A DNA stretch of 12,129 nt from Cyanothece sp. UBA12306 (GTDB taxonomy: Bacteria > Cyanobacteriota > Cyanobacteriia > Cyanobacteriales > Microcystaceae), in contig DLXW01000222.1 of NCBI GenBank assembly GCA_003448685.1, positions 1 through 12,129 of the forward strand. Direction: 5' to 3'. Positions 1-7,410 of the stretch are shown here, piece by piece. Numbering within the stretch: the first letter of the stretch is position 1; each line of letters starts with the position of its first letter. Both the position numbers and the translations under genes were made by a program. Under the pieces are notes generated by a model. That model was not told where the DNA came from. It did no database searches and saw nothing but the letters and a program-made list of their open reading frames with translations.

Positions 1-132
1 AGCAAAGAAATACTGCCTACATTCGTACAACGCCACATTAAAAAGATTCTTGCTCAAACGACACAAAGTAGTCAGGGCATTAAATTCGTGCTGGCTAAGT
101 CGTCTAAGTTGGTTTTTTTGAGTGGCGTACAT
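1..132 (-). CDS. tnpB: TnpB (IS200/IS605 RNA-guided nuclease), N-terminal fragment cut by window edge
   Basis: An ATG at 132 (minus strand) opens a frame that stays open for 44 codons to the left edge, so only the N-terminus is visible. It begins MYATQKNQLRRLSQHEF and continues with LCRLSKNLFNVALYECRQYF. The basic start and the 'L-SKNL-N-ALY--RQ' pattern are typical of the N-terminal region of cyanobacterial TnpB proteins of IS200/IS605 elements. TnpB is a programmable RuvC-type nuclease guided by RNA from the element's right end, and it promotes retention of the element. The RuvC and zinc-finger parts lie outside the window, so whether the gene is intact cannot be judged. No clear ribosome binding site precedes the ATG. 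The hairpin-rich stretch to its right (about 140-230) would be the element's left end. Family assignment rests on 44 residues only. Confidence 0.72.
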   Translation of the reverse strand, partial: MYATQKNQLRRLSQHEFNALTTLCRLSKNLFNVALYECRQYFFA

Positions 133-135
133 ATT

Positions 136-232
136 TAACAGTGTTTCACTACCTGTTTAATATATAGCGAAACACTCTAATTGTAAAGCCGTCCTAAAAG
201 GACGGGGTTTCTACCCAATTTTCTGATGATTC
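136..232 (-). mobile_element. Putative left end of the tnpB element (two subterminal hairpins)
   Basis: Two stem-loops lie just upstream of the tnpB start. Stem 1 pairs AGTGTTTC (140-147) with GAAACACT (169-176). Stem 2 pairs CCGTCCT (189-195) with AGGACGG (199-205) around a 3-nt loop. Subterminal imperfect hairpins recognised as single strands are the hallmark of IS200/IS605 ends, and their position 5' of tnpB fits a left end. The exact boundary is not visible; the motif CCAATTTTCTGAT (215-227) may mark the tip. The helicase stop codon begins at 234, so the element would sit immediately behind that gene. Stem 2 could also serve as a terminator for helicase transcripts, although only a short T-run follows it. 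Confidence 0.5.
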
Positions 233-233
233 A

Positions 234-3137
234 TCAAATCGGAAAACGCTTCAACCTAGTCACAGCTTCTTTAGCCGAGTCCTTCAAATAACTAGAAACT
301 CCAGGAATTTGGGGGATTTGCCAGAGTAAATCGATTGTTCGCCTTAATAAACGAACCAGATCTCCTTCATCAAGGCTGGTATTCTCACATAATTCTTGCC
401 ACTGTGCGCCTAAAGCCCATTGTTCGATTATGCCAATCAATTCTAATTCTAGCCAAACGGGAATGGTAATATGGTAGCGAGACTGGGTTTGATAGAGAAG
501 ACGGCGAATTTCGCGTAAACTGACCCCTTGGGTTTCCGTTTCCGTAAATAATTCTAAAATTTCTTGGGATGGTAAATAATTTGTCCAAGTATCAGGACGT
601 AAGTTTTCGGTAATCAAAGCACTTATAGCAGCTGCTAGATGGGGAGACTCTAAACGTTCTAAGGAACCTGACATAATCACTAATCCTAGCCAAAGTTCGT
701 TTTCTGAGCGAATCGTAGCGCAAGCTTGTCCTAAAGGAGTTGGTTCATAACCGTCGAGTGCTTTAAATTCTTGTAAAATTTCGATTAAATTGAGGAATTC
801 TTCCCAATAATAAGATTGACGCGACTGGAGTTTTTTGAATTTAACCTGACTGATATGAAGTTTTTCTTTTAATTTGAGTCTTCGATGGTGTGATTTGAGC
901 AACCGCGCTACATTTTTATGCTGTTGCAGGGGATGCTCTTCTAAAGCTTGGTTAACTTGTTCTAAACGCTGCTTCTGTTTCCTCACTTCAGGAGCAATAA
1001 CCAGGGAAATAGCGCGATCGCTCATTTGATGACACAATTGCTCGGATGTCTGATCTCCTTTGGGTCCTTTGCCCAAAGAAAAGGTTTCAAGGGCTGGTAA
1101 ATTTAAAGATTGAACACTATGAGGAGTCAAAGAAGAAGGATTAATATCGACAATATCTCCTCTTCTAACTAAATACCAACGGTTATCTTCTCCTAAACAT
1201 AAAAAATCAGGGAACTGACCTGAACCTGAAACCATGGTTACTAAGACCCCTAAAATTGGTTTAGATACTTTCAGGTGTTTACCCTTTAAATACAGGAGAT
1301 CTCCCACATTAAGCTGGGCTAATAGAGGAGTAATCTCTTTTATTCTGCTTTCTTGAGCTTGTTCTTCGAGAATTTTCAATAATCTCTGTTCTTCTTTGAG
1401 ACGAGCTTTAAGTTTTTCATAACTTAATAAGTCTGCTTCGGTTATACCTGCGAGATCAATATCGATTTTAGTTAGTTCTGTGGTCAAAGAGGCAAGGGCC
1501 TGCTGTTCAGGTTCTAGCTTTAACTGAGCGAGATATTCTGCAAAGCTACGTTCTAGTAAGTCTTTAGCCTCTTCTAGGGTATGTTTTTGTAACAAATTTA
1601 AGACCATGCCGTAGGAAGGGGTAAAACAGCTTTTTAAGGGTTCAGCATCAGCCATGGCTAAATAATTATTGAAAATTCTCGAAGCAAAAGGAGTTTGCAC
1701 TGTTACCACGTGACCTACCTCGTCCATTCCTCTTCTTCCGGCACGACCTGCAATTTGGAGGAACTCTGAAGGGGTTAACATCCCATGTCCGGTATCGGTA
1801 CGTTTGGAGAGTGCAGAAATGACCGTAGTCCGGGCCGGCATATTAATTCCAGCCGATAGGGTAGCGGTGGCAAATACCACTTTGACTAACCCCGCTTCAA
1901 ATAACTGTTCGACTAATTCTTTTAAAACAGGAAGAATTCCAGCATGATGCGCGGCTATTCCCCTCGTTAAGGGTTCGAGTTGATCGCCTTTGACCAATTG
2001 ACAAGAGATGGCCAACAATTGGAAAAGATGGATTTTAGTTTCTTCATCCCTGGCTAAATAGTCAAATAGATAAGCTTCAGGGGTAGGATTAGCAAAAAAT
2101 TCTAATAGGGGTTGATATAAAGGAGGGTTTTCTGTCTTAACAGAGGCTAAAAGTTGTTCTTGTAAAGGGGGATTTTTGACTAGGAAAAAACTTAATAAAT
2201 TGTATTGTAGGGCATGGGCTTCTTCGGGACTCACTAAAGTGATTCCCTCGAGCCTCTGCACCGATTGATCACAGCCTCGACGGCTGAAGATAACGTAAAT
2301 GGCTGGGAGTAAATCTCTTTTTTCTAGTTGTCTGATTACTGTTAATAAGCTCGGACATTCTTCCCGTTTTAATCTTCGTTTTTTCTTGGTATTTCCTGGA
2401 GTTTTTAATTTATTATTTATGGCAGTTTTTTTAGGATTGAGTAAAGAAAAAAGTCCTTTTTTTGTACTAAAATAAAACCGTAAAGGAACAGGACGAAAAT
2501 CAGAATTAATTAATTCACAAAGGCTTATTTCATTAGATTTATGGTCAATTCCTGGAGCAGTTAATCTTACTTGATTAATCCAATCTGTTAGTTCTTCTGG
2601 GTTGCCAATAGTTGCTGATAAAGCTACTAATTGAATGCTTGGTGGACAGTAAATAATTGACTCTTCCCAGACTGTTCCTCTACCTTGATTACTAATGTAA
2701 TGGCACTCATCTAAAATGACAGTAGCTACATTTTCTAGGGAAGTTCCCACCTGACCAATTGGGGTTTCATAGAGCATATTACGGAAAATTTCTGTTGTCA
2801 TAATGACCACAGATCCGTTAGGATTAATTACTGTATCTCCTGTAATTAATCCCACCAGGTTATCATTTTCTCCTGACTCAAATTTGTCTTGAAAGTCGCG
2901 GAATTTTTGATTAGATAAAGCTTTGAGAGGGGTGGTATAAAAGACGCGCTTGCCATTTTTTAAGGCGTTATAAATAGCATATTCTCCAATGAGAGTCTTT
3001 CCTGAACCGGTGGGGGCACAGACTACCACAGATTTTCCTACTGATAAGGCTGCGATCGCCTCTTCTTGGAATTTATCCAGTTTAAAGGGAAACAGATCGG
3101 TTAAGTTTAATTGGGACGTAGTTAAGGGTTGATTCAC
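234..3137 (-). CDS. DEAD/DECH-box RNA helicase with C-terminal DSHCT domain (Ski2/Mtr4-like)
   Basis: This 967-residue superfamily 2 helicase has an N-terminal FQEEAI element, Walker A APTGSGKT (41-48), DECH Walker B (143-146), SAT motif III (174-176), AHHAGILP (396-403), ATATLSAGINMPAR (about 423-436) and motif VI QIAGRAGRRG (461-470). A basic linker rich in Lys/Arg lies near 236-260. The C-terminal third is helical and ends in a DSHCT-like region (about 790-960). This order is that of Ski2/Mtr4 RNA helicases, and the closest known relatives are cyanobacterial proteins and the plastid helicase ISE2. An ATP-dependent role in RNA processing or decay is inferred. Translation starts at GTG (3135-3137) with only a weak ribosome binding site; no ATG lies nearby in frame. 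The length is normal for the family, so the mobile element just behind the stop has apparently not truncated it. Confidence 0.92.
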   Translation of the reverse strand: MNQPLTTSQLNLTDLFPFKLDKFQEEAIAALSVGKSVVVCAPTGSGKTLIGEYAIYNALKNGKRVFYTTPLKALSNQKFRDFQDKFESGENDNLVGLITGDTVINPNGSVVIMTTEIFRNMLYETPIGQVGTSLENVATVILDECHYISNQGRGTVWEESIIYCPPSIQLVALSATIGNPEELTDWINQVRLTAPGIDHKSNEISLCELINSDFRPVPLRFYFSTKKGLFSLLNPKKTAINNKLKTPGNTKKKRRLKREECPSLLTVIRQLEKRDLLPAIYVIFSRRGCDQSVQRLEGITLVSPEEAHALQYNLLSFFLVKNPPLQEQLLASVKTENPPLYQPLLEFFANPTPEAYLFDYLARDEETKIHLFQLLAISCQLVKGDQLEPLTRGIAAHHAGILPVLKELVEQLFEAGLVKVVFATATLSAGINMPARTTVISALSKRTDTGHGMLTPSEFLQIAGRAGRRGMDEVGHVVTVQTPFASRIFNNYLAMADAEPLKSCFTPSYGMVLNLLQKHTLEEAKDLLERSFAEYLAQLKLEPEQQALASLTTELTKIDIDLAGITEADLLSYEKLKARLKEEQRLLKILEEQAQESRIKEITPLLAQLNVGDLLYLKGKHLKVSKPILGVLVTMVSGSGQFPDFLCLGEDNRWYLVRRGDIVDINPSSLTPHSVQSLNLPALETFSLGKGPKGDQTSEQLCHQMSDRAISLVIAPEVRKQKQRLEQVNQALEEHPLQQHKNVARLLKSHHRRLKLKEKLHISQVKFKKLQSRQSYYWEEFLNLIEILQEFKALDGYEPTPLGQACATIRSENELWLGLVIMSGSLERLESPHLAAAISALITENLRPDTWTNYLPSQEILELFTETETQGVSLREIRRLLYQTQSRYHITIPVWLELELIGIIEQWALGAQWQELCENTSLDEGDLVRLLRRTIDLLWQIPQIPGVSSYLKDSAKEAVTRLKRFPI

Positions 3138-3342
3138 TCAAATTACAATATTGTCTGTCCAAAGCTCGAAGCTTATTTTATATTAGGATGTTTTCCCATC
3201 TTAATAAATAGACAGGGATTTCCAAAGTTACTCTACCAATTGTATCACATAAAGCTCGAGATTATAGCAGTTCTCATACTTGTGACATCTAGTGTTTTTT
3301 AATTTACTTAGTGTAGGGAGTATGACTTTTAAGGGTTGAACT

Positions 3343-4419
3343 TTGGATCATTACTTACAAAAAATAGTTCAAGAGTTTGATGAATTTCAAGATATTTCAC
3401 TTAAAATTTCTCAAAATGCAAGCTGGAGAGAAGCCATGAATTCCCAACAACAACAAAATATCATCAAAAAATTAGATTTAGAAGCTAAAAATAATCAAAA
3501 TATTCAAATTGAAATAAACAGTAACTCCCCATCTAAATCTAAGTCAAAAAAAAACAGCTTAATCAAAAGTCCCCTCCGTTATCCTGGGGGAAAATCAAGA
3601 GCAATTAAACAAATTAGCAAACAACTACCCCAAAAATTATTAGACTATAGAGAACCTTTTGTTGGTGGGGGTTCAGTCTTTATTTATCTCAAACAAATGT
3701 ATCCGAATATTAAGATTTGGATTAACGATCTCAACCCTGAAGTCTATCTATTTTGGAAAATTGCCCAATCTGATCTCAAAGAATTAGTAACTGCTTTGCG
3801 TCAAATAAAATTAACTTGTACTGATGGTCGAAAATTATTTAAAGAATTAACCTCAGTTTCAGTTCAAGAATTATCAGAATTAGAAAGGGCAGTTCGCTTT
3901 TTTGTACTCAATAGAATCACCTTTTCTGGTACCATAGAATCTGGGGGATTTTCTCACCAATCTTTCCTCAAGAGATTTACTGATTCATCAATAGATCGCT
4001 TAGCAAATTTAGCAACTATTCTCCAAGATATTAAAATTACTAATTTAGATTATAATGAAGTATTAACCCCTCCAGGAAAAGATGTATTTATATTTTTAGA
4101 TCCCCCCTATTTTACGGCTACAATATCTAGATTATATGGCAAAGATGGCCACTTACATACATCATTTGAGCATCAAAAATTCGCTCAAAACATGATAGAA
4201 TGTCAACATCAATGGTTAATTACCTACGATAATTGCCAAGAAATCAGAGATAATTTTCAAAACTTTATTATGATTGATTGGGAACTACAATATGGGATGA
4301 ATAATTATCAACAAGGTAAAGCAGAAAAAGGTCAAGAAATTTTTATTAGAAATTATCATCTTGAAGATCATTTATCAAGGGATGATTGCCAGTATCAGCA
4401 ATTATCATTAAATTTTTGA
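3343..4419 (+). CDS. D12-class N6-adenine DNA methyltransferase, orphan
   Basis: The protein transfers methyl from S-adenosylmethionine to adenine N6 in DNA. Visible motifs, in long-form numbering, are LRYPGGKSRA (78-87) and the SAM-binding EPFVGGGSVF (104-113), then NDLNPEVY (128-135) and the catalytic DPPYF (253-257). This is the alpha-group order of Dam/DpnM enzymes. The first 75 residues are Lys/Asn/Gln-rich and low in complexity. The start is uncertain: TTG 3343 has AAGGG seven bases upstream, while ATG 3436 (327 residues) has GGAGAG five bases upstream and keeps every motif. A third ATG at 3322 with strong GGGAG is blocked by an in-frame TGA at 3337. No restriction endonuclease gene is adjacent, so it appears to be a solitary methylase. 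Codon use is visibly more A/T-rich than crtD's, which suggests transfer. The recognition sequence cannot be read from the protein. Confidence 0.88.
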   Translation: MDHYLQKIVQEFDEFQDISLKISQNASWREAMNSQQQQNIIKKLDLEAKNNQNIQIEINSNSPSKSKSKKNSLIKSPLRYPGGKSRAIKQISKQLPQKLLDYREPFVGGGSVFIYLKQMYPNIKIWINDLNPEVYLFWKIAQSDLKELVTALRQIKLTCTDGRKLFKELTSVSVQELSELERAVRFFVLNRITFSGTIESGGFSHQSFLKRFTDSSIDRLANLATILQDIKITNLDYNEVLTPPGKDVFIFLDPPYFTATISRLYGKDGHLHTSFEHQKFAQNMIECQHQWLITYDNCQEIRDNFQNFIMIDWELQYGMNNYQQGKAEKGQEIFIRNYHLEDHLSRDDCQYQQLSLNF

Positions 4420-4437
4420 TCTTCCTCATTAAAACCT

Positions 4438-4465
4438 TTGTTACAATTAAAGAATATGGTATAAC
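4438..4465 (+). promoter_or_regulatory. Candidate sigma-70-type promoter for the 86-residue gene
   Basis: TTGTTA (4438-4443) and TATAAC (4460-4465) are separated by 16 nt and lie 18 nt before the ATG at 4483. The two boxes differ from TTGACA/TATAAT by two and one bases. This would leave a very short leader. It is a prediction from pattern only. Confidence 0.45.
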
Positions 4466-4482
4466 TTTTCCCTCAAAATACT

Positions 4483-4743
4483 ATGGCTAGACTGAATCTT
4501 TATAGCTTACAAATGCAAATTTCTCGGATGTTTGATCAAGAGCAATCCTTTTTTTGTACCATCAAAGTCCAAGATTGGTTGAAAGAACATAACGAAGATC
4601 CTAATGCCTACGACATCATTTTTCATCCCCAACCCGCACCCCCCGACTCCCCCACAAAAACTTTAGTTAATATTGAATTACGTCGCCGAGATGGTCAAAC
4701 CGTCGATCCTTGGTTACTAGAAGAAGTGAACCGCCATAGCTAA
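4483..4743 (+). CDS. Conserved small protein of unknown function (86 aa)
   Basis: I do not recognise a named family. The 86-residue product has no signal peptide or membrane segment and is probably cytosolic. The N-terminus (MARLNLYSLQMQISRMF) looks helical, and the middle carries a proline-rich patch (PQPAPPDSP, about 49-57) followed by a predicted strand with VNIELRRRDG and a C-terminal helix ending LLEEVNRHS. It has a good promoter pattern just upstream and normal codon use, so it is likely a real gene. It lies 60 nt before crtD on the same strand. The two may share a transcript, but a possible -10 box (TACAAT, 4760-4765) in the gap leaves open a separate crtD promoter. Nothing in the protein itself points to carotenoid metabolism. 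Confidence 0.72.
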   Translation: MARLNLYSLQMQISRMFDQEQSFFCTIKVQDWLKEHNEDPNAYDIIFHPQPAPPDSPTKTLVNIELRRRDGQTVDPWLLEEVNRHS

Positions 4744-4803
4744 CCTGTACTAATCACGTTACAATAGATGAGAAAAATATTAAGAAATGTAAATTAGTTA
4801 AAG

Positions 4804-6303
4804 ATGCCAAACCGCATCATTATTATAGGAGCAGGAATTGGTGGGTTAACAGCAGGAGCATTACTAGCGCGTCGAGGCTATAATGTAACTATCTATGAAC
4901 AGGCATTAGTCCCAGGGGGATGCGCCTCCACCTTTAAACGACGAGGGTTCACCTTCGATGTGGGAGCAACCCAAGTAGCAGGGCTCGAACCTGGGGGTAT
5001 TCACCAGAGAATTTTTGAGGAATTGGGGGTAGAACTTCCAGAAGCGACATTTTGCGATCCAGCTTGTGCTGTGTTTTTACCAGGGGAAACCGAACCTATT
5101 AAAGTTTGGCGCGATCGCCAGCAATGGCAAGAAGAAAGACAAAGACAATTCCCTAAGAGTGAACCCTTTTGGCAATTAATGGCCAAACTCTTCGAGGCTA
5201 GTTGGAAGTTTCAAGGACGTGATCCCGTCTTACCTCCGCGCAATCTTTGGGATTTTTGGCAATTAGTCTCAGCAATGCGCCTAGATACTTTAATTACTGT
5301 CCCTTTTGCTTTAATGACCGTAGGGGATGCTTTGCGCTTATATGGATTAGCAAAAGATCACCGCCTTAAAACCTTTCTCGATCTCCAATTAAAGCTCTAT
5401 TCCCAGGTTAACGCCGATGAAACCGCTTTATTATACGCTGCTACAGCCTTAGCCGTTTCTCAAGCGCCCCAAGGATTGTACCATTTGCAAGGAAGTATGC
5501 AGGTTTTAAGCGATCGCTTAGTAGAAGCATTAGAAAAACACGGGGGAAAACTTCTAACAGGTCATAGTGTCCAACAAATTCAAACCCACAACAACCAAGT
5601 ACAAAGTGTTAGCATTCGTCAACAAAAAACGGGGAAAATCTGCACTGACACAGCAGATCACATAGTCGCTAACGTTCCTGTACAAAATTTAATCGAATTA
5701 CTCCCGTCCTTTCCCTTGTGGAAACTCTATAAAAATCGAATAGATAAACTTCCCCAACCATCGGGTGCCTTTGTGGTCTACTTAGGGGTCGATCACCAAG
5801 CCATTCCCCCTAACTGTTCTCCCCATTTACAATTTCTTTATAACCCCAATGCTCCCATTGGAGAGAACAATTCTTTGTTTGTTTCCGTCAGTAAATCAGG
5901 AGACGGGAGAGCGCCTGAAGGTAAAGCAACAATTATTGCTTCAACCTTCACTGATGCCCAAATTTGGGATCAAACCAGCCTAGAAACCTATAGAAAACTC
6001 AAAGAGCAATATACATCAGAAGCGATCGCCCGTTTAAGCTCCTATTTTCACCTTACCCCAGATACAATTATTCATCAAGAAGCTGCTACACCAAGAACTT
6101 TTGCTAAATTTACTGCCAGGGAGAAAGGTTTTGTCGGAGGAATTGGTCAGCGGGTTTCTACCTTTGGCCCTTTTGGGATTGCTACAAGAACTCCCCTTAA
6201 CAATCTTTGGTTAGTAGGAGACTCAACCCATCCAGGGGAAGGAACTGCTGGGGTTAGTTATTCTGCTTTCACCGTTGTTAGACAAATTCAGTCAAGCCAT
6301 TAA
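4804..6303 (+). CDS. crtD: C-3',4' desaturase CrtD (carotenoid biosynthesis)
   Basis: This 499-residue FAD-dependent oxidoreductase belongs to the phytoene desaturase/CrtI-like superfamily. The N-terminus carries a dinucleotide-binding GAGIGG (9-14) with the acidic E32 at the end of the second strand. GGCASTFKRRGFTFDVG (38-54) follows, typical of carotenoid desaturases and isomerases. The C-terminal FAD motif is LWLVGDSTHPGEGTAG, with GD at 472-473 and PGEGT at 477-481. Length and overall sequence match the cyanobacterial CrtD group, which desaturates the C-3',4' bond during myxoxanthophyll synthesis; the related isomerase CrtH is the main alternative. Such enzymes are membrane-associated. 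The ATG at 4804 has only a weak purine stretch upstream. The stop overlaps the stop of the convergent response regulator by 4 nt. Two HIP1 octamers lie inside its first half and one near the middle of its C-terminal half. Confidence 0.85.
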   Translation: MPNRIIIIGAGIGGLTAGALLARRGYNVTIYEQALVPGGCASTFKRRGFTFDVGATQVAGLEPGGIHQRIFEELGVELPEATFCDPACAVFLPGETEPIKVWRDRQQWQEERQRQFPKSEPFWQLMAKLFEASWKFQGRDPVLPPRNLWDFWQLVSAMRLDTLITVPFALMTVGDALRLYGLAKDHRLKTFLDLQLKLYSQVNADETALLYAATALAVSQAPQGLYHLQGSMQVLSDRLVEALEKHGGKLLTGHSVQQIQTHNNQVQSVSIRQQKTGKICTDTADHIVANVPVQNLIELLPSFPLWKLYKNRIDKLPQPSGAFVVYLGVDHQAIPPNCSPHLQFLYNPNAPIGENNSLFVSVSKSGDGRAPEGKATIIASTFTDAQIWDQTSLETYRKLKEQYTSEAIARLSSYFHLTPDTIIHQEAATPRTFAKFTAREKGFVGGIGQRVSTFGPFGIATRTPLNNLWLVGDSTHPGEGTAGVSYSAFTVVRQIQSSH

Positions 6304-7085
6304 CTGACGTTTGAGACAGGTTGATGGTGGCCGTTCATATTCATTGGAGTAGTAGCTGTCAAAGCAGCGGTGGACAAGGAACTATCTCGTAATATATCAG
6401 GATTAAAACGATAACCTACATTACGAACCGTTTGAATGAGACTCGGTTGACGAGGATCAGTTTCTATTTTCTTGCGAAGAGACAGGACATGGGTATCAAT
6501 CGTCCTTTGATTGTCAATTGCTTCGGGCCAAGCCAGATCCAGGAGTTCTGAACGACTTAAGGGATTTCCTTCGGCTTGAGCCAAAACATATAGTAAACTA
6601 AATTCCTGAGGAGTCAGTTCGACAAAATCCCCTCGATACTGAACCCGACGCTGCACTAAATCAATTTTTAAATCTCCATAATCAAGATAAAGAGGAGCGC
6701 AAGCTACCCTTAAACGTCGCTTAAGAGCTTCAATCCGTGCCATAAATTCTTGCATTCCAAAGGGTTTGGTTAAATAATCATCGGCTCCAGCATTGAGTCC
6801 TCTAACAATATCTTTTTCACCATTACGAGCCGATAAAATCAGGATTAAAGATTGTCTTTGGGCGTGTAGCCATTTACATAATTTTAGACCATCTCCATCT
6901 CCGTCTTTATCAACAAGATCGGAATCAAGAATAACTAAGGCCGGTAGGCGATGGGCAAAAGCATCACGAGCTTGATCGACATTGGAGAATGGCTGAGCCA
7001 TATAACCCGCTTGCTGTAAATGCCAACCCAAGAGCGATCGCAGGTGAGGATTCCCCTCGACGATAGCAATATAAATCAGATTCAC
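6300..7085 (-). CDS. OmpR/PhoB-family response regulator with a modified receiver
   Basis: The 261-residue protein has an N-terminal receiver (about 5-120) and a C-terminal winged helix (about 130-228). In the receiver the likely phospho-acceptor is D54, with S85 and K107 (LTKPF) as the other active-site residues. The usual acidic pair is reduced to E10-G11 (VEGN). After G62, where PhoB-type receivers continue directly, there are four extra residues (DGDG, 63-66). The DNA-binding domain shows LTPQEFSLL (157-165), a recognition helix around RTIDTHVLSLRKKI (194-207) and the wing TVRNVGYRF (219-227). No sensor kinase gene is adjacent. It starts with GTG at 7083-7085. It could be an atypical regulator of the NblR kind, but I cannot assign a name. 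The gene converges with crtD and overlaps its stop. Confidence 0.9.
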   Translation of the reverse strand: MNLIYIAIVEGNPHLRSLLGWHLQQAGYMAQPFSNVDQARDAFAHRLPALVILDSDLVDKDGDGDGLKLCKWLHAQRQSLILILSARNGEKDIVRGLNAGADDYLTKPFGMQEFMARIEALKRRLRVACAPLYLDYGDLKIDLVQRRVQYRGDFVELTPQEFSLLYVLAQAEGNPLSRSELLDLAWPEAIDNQRTIDTHVLSLRKKIETDPRQPSLIQTVRNVGYRFNPDILRDSSLSTAALTATTPMNMNGHHQPVSNVS

Positions 7086-7110
7086 CTTAGTTTTTTTCCT
7101 TCTAAATAAA

Positions 7111-7160
7111 TATCTATTAAGTTAGCAAAGGCAATGTCAAGAATTTGTAACATCTGCTAC
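7111..7160 (-). promoter_or_regulatory. Promoter of the response regulator gene with an NtcA-like palindrome
   Basis: On the minus strand a perfect -35 box TTGACA (7135-7140) is followed after 18 nt by TAGATA (7111-7116). Just upstream is GTA-N8-TAC (7147-7160; GTAACATCTGCTAC as read on the plus strand), the core pattern of NtcA sites. Overlapping it are two direct half-sites, GTTACAAA (7144-7151) and TTGACATT (7133-7140), three bases apart. They resemble the HLR1 repeats bound by RpaB, which normally have a 2-base spacer. NtcA or OmpR-class control, including autoregulation, is therefore possible. The -10 match is weak. Confidence 0.45.
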
Positions 7161-7410
7161 GGCATCTTTAGTGATTCCCTAAAAAAATCTTAAGAATTGC
7201 TAATTGTTGCTTTCTTCTTAACCTATATTCTTTATGATCCGTGAACTAACCAAGACTTTTGATAAACCCAGTGGTTACAATTAAATTGAGGATGGTTGGG
7301 ATTCCCAGACATCAAGAAAAATTTTCACTTTTACTTGCTTTCCTCACCAAGATTGTTTAGGATAAGGTCAATTTTTCGTTCTTTATATTCAACGAACTCA
7401 ATATTTTGTC
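7161..7410. other. Non-coding part of the divergent regulatory gap
   Basis: No credible reading frame is present. Together with the promoter to its left this forms a 325-nt gap between divergent genes. The only structure I see is TTCGTT (7375-7380) facing AACGAA (7391-7396) across 10 nt, a small hairpin that ends 14 nt before the ATG at 7411 and would lie in the leader of that gene. Confidence 0.4.

Noticed and set aside
385..588. 67-codon minus-strand reading frame inside the helicase gene
   Set aside because: It overlaps a well-supported 967-residue helicase in another frame and has no recognisable protein features.
3161..3259. Nine-base direct repeat AAAGCTCGA (3161 and 3251) between helicase and methyltransferase
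   Set aside because: Too short to interpret; it could mark a small insertion, but no element ends are visible.
4747..4762. GTA...TAC upstream of crtD as an NtcA site
   Set aside because: The spacing is 10 nt instead of 8, and the right half overlaps a possible -10 box.
5001..5186. 61-codon minus-strand frame antisense to crtD
   Set aside because: It lies fully inside crtD, has an odd Cys/Ser-rich composition and no ribosome binding site.
6793..6975. 60-codon plus-strand frame antisense to the response regulator
   Set aside because: Its Ser/Pro repeats come from the reverse reading of the Asp-Gly repeat; no independent support.
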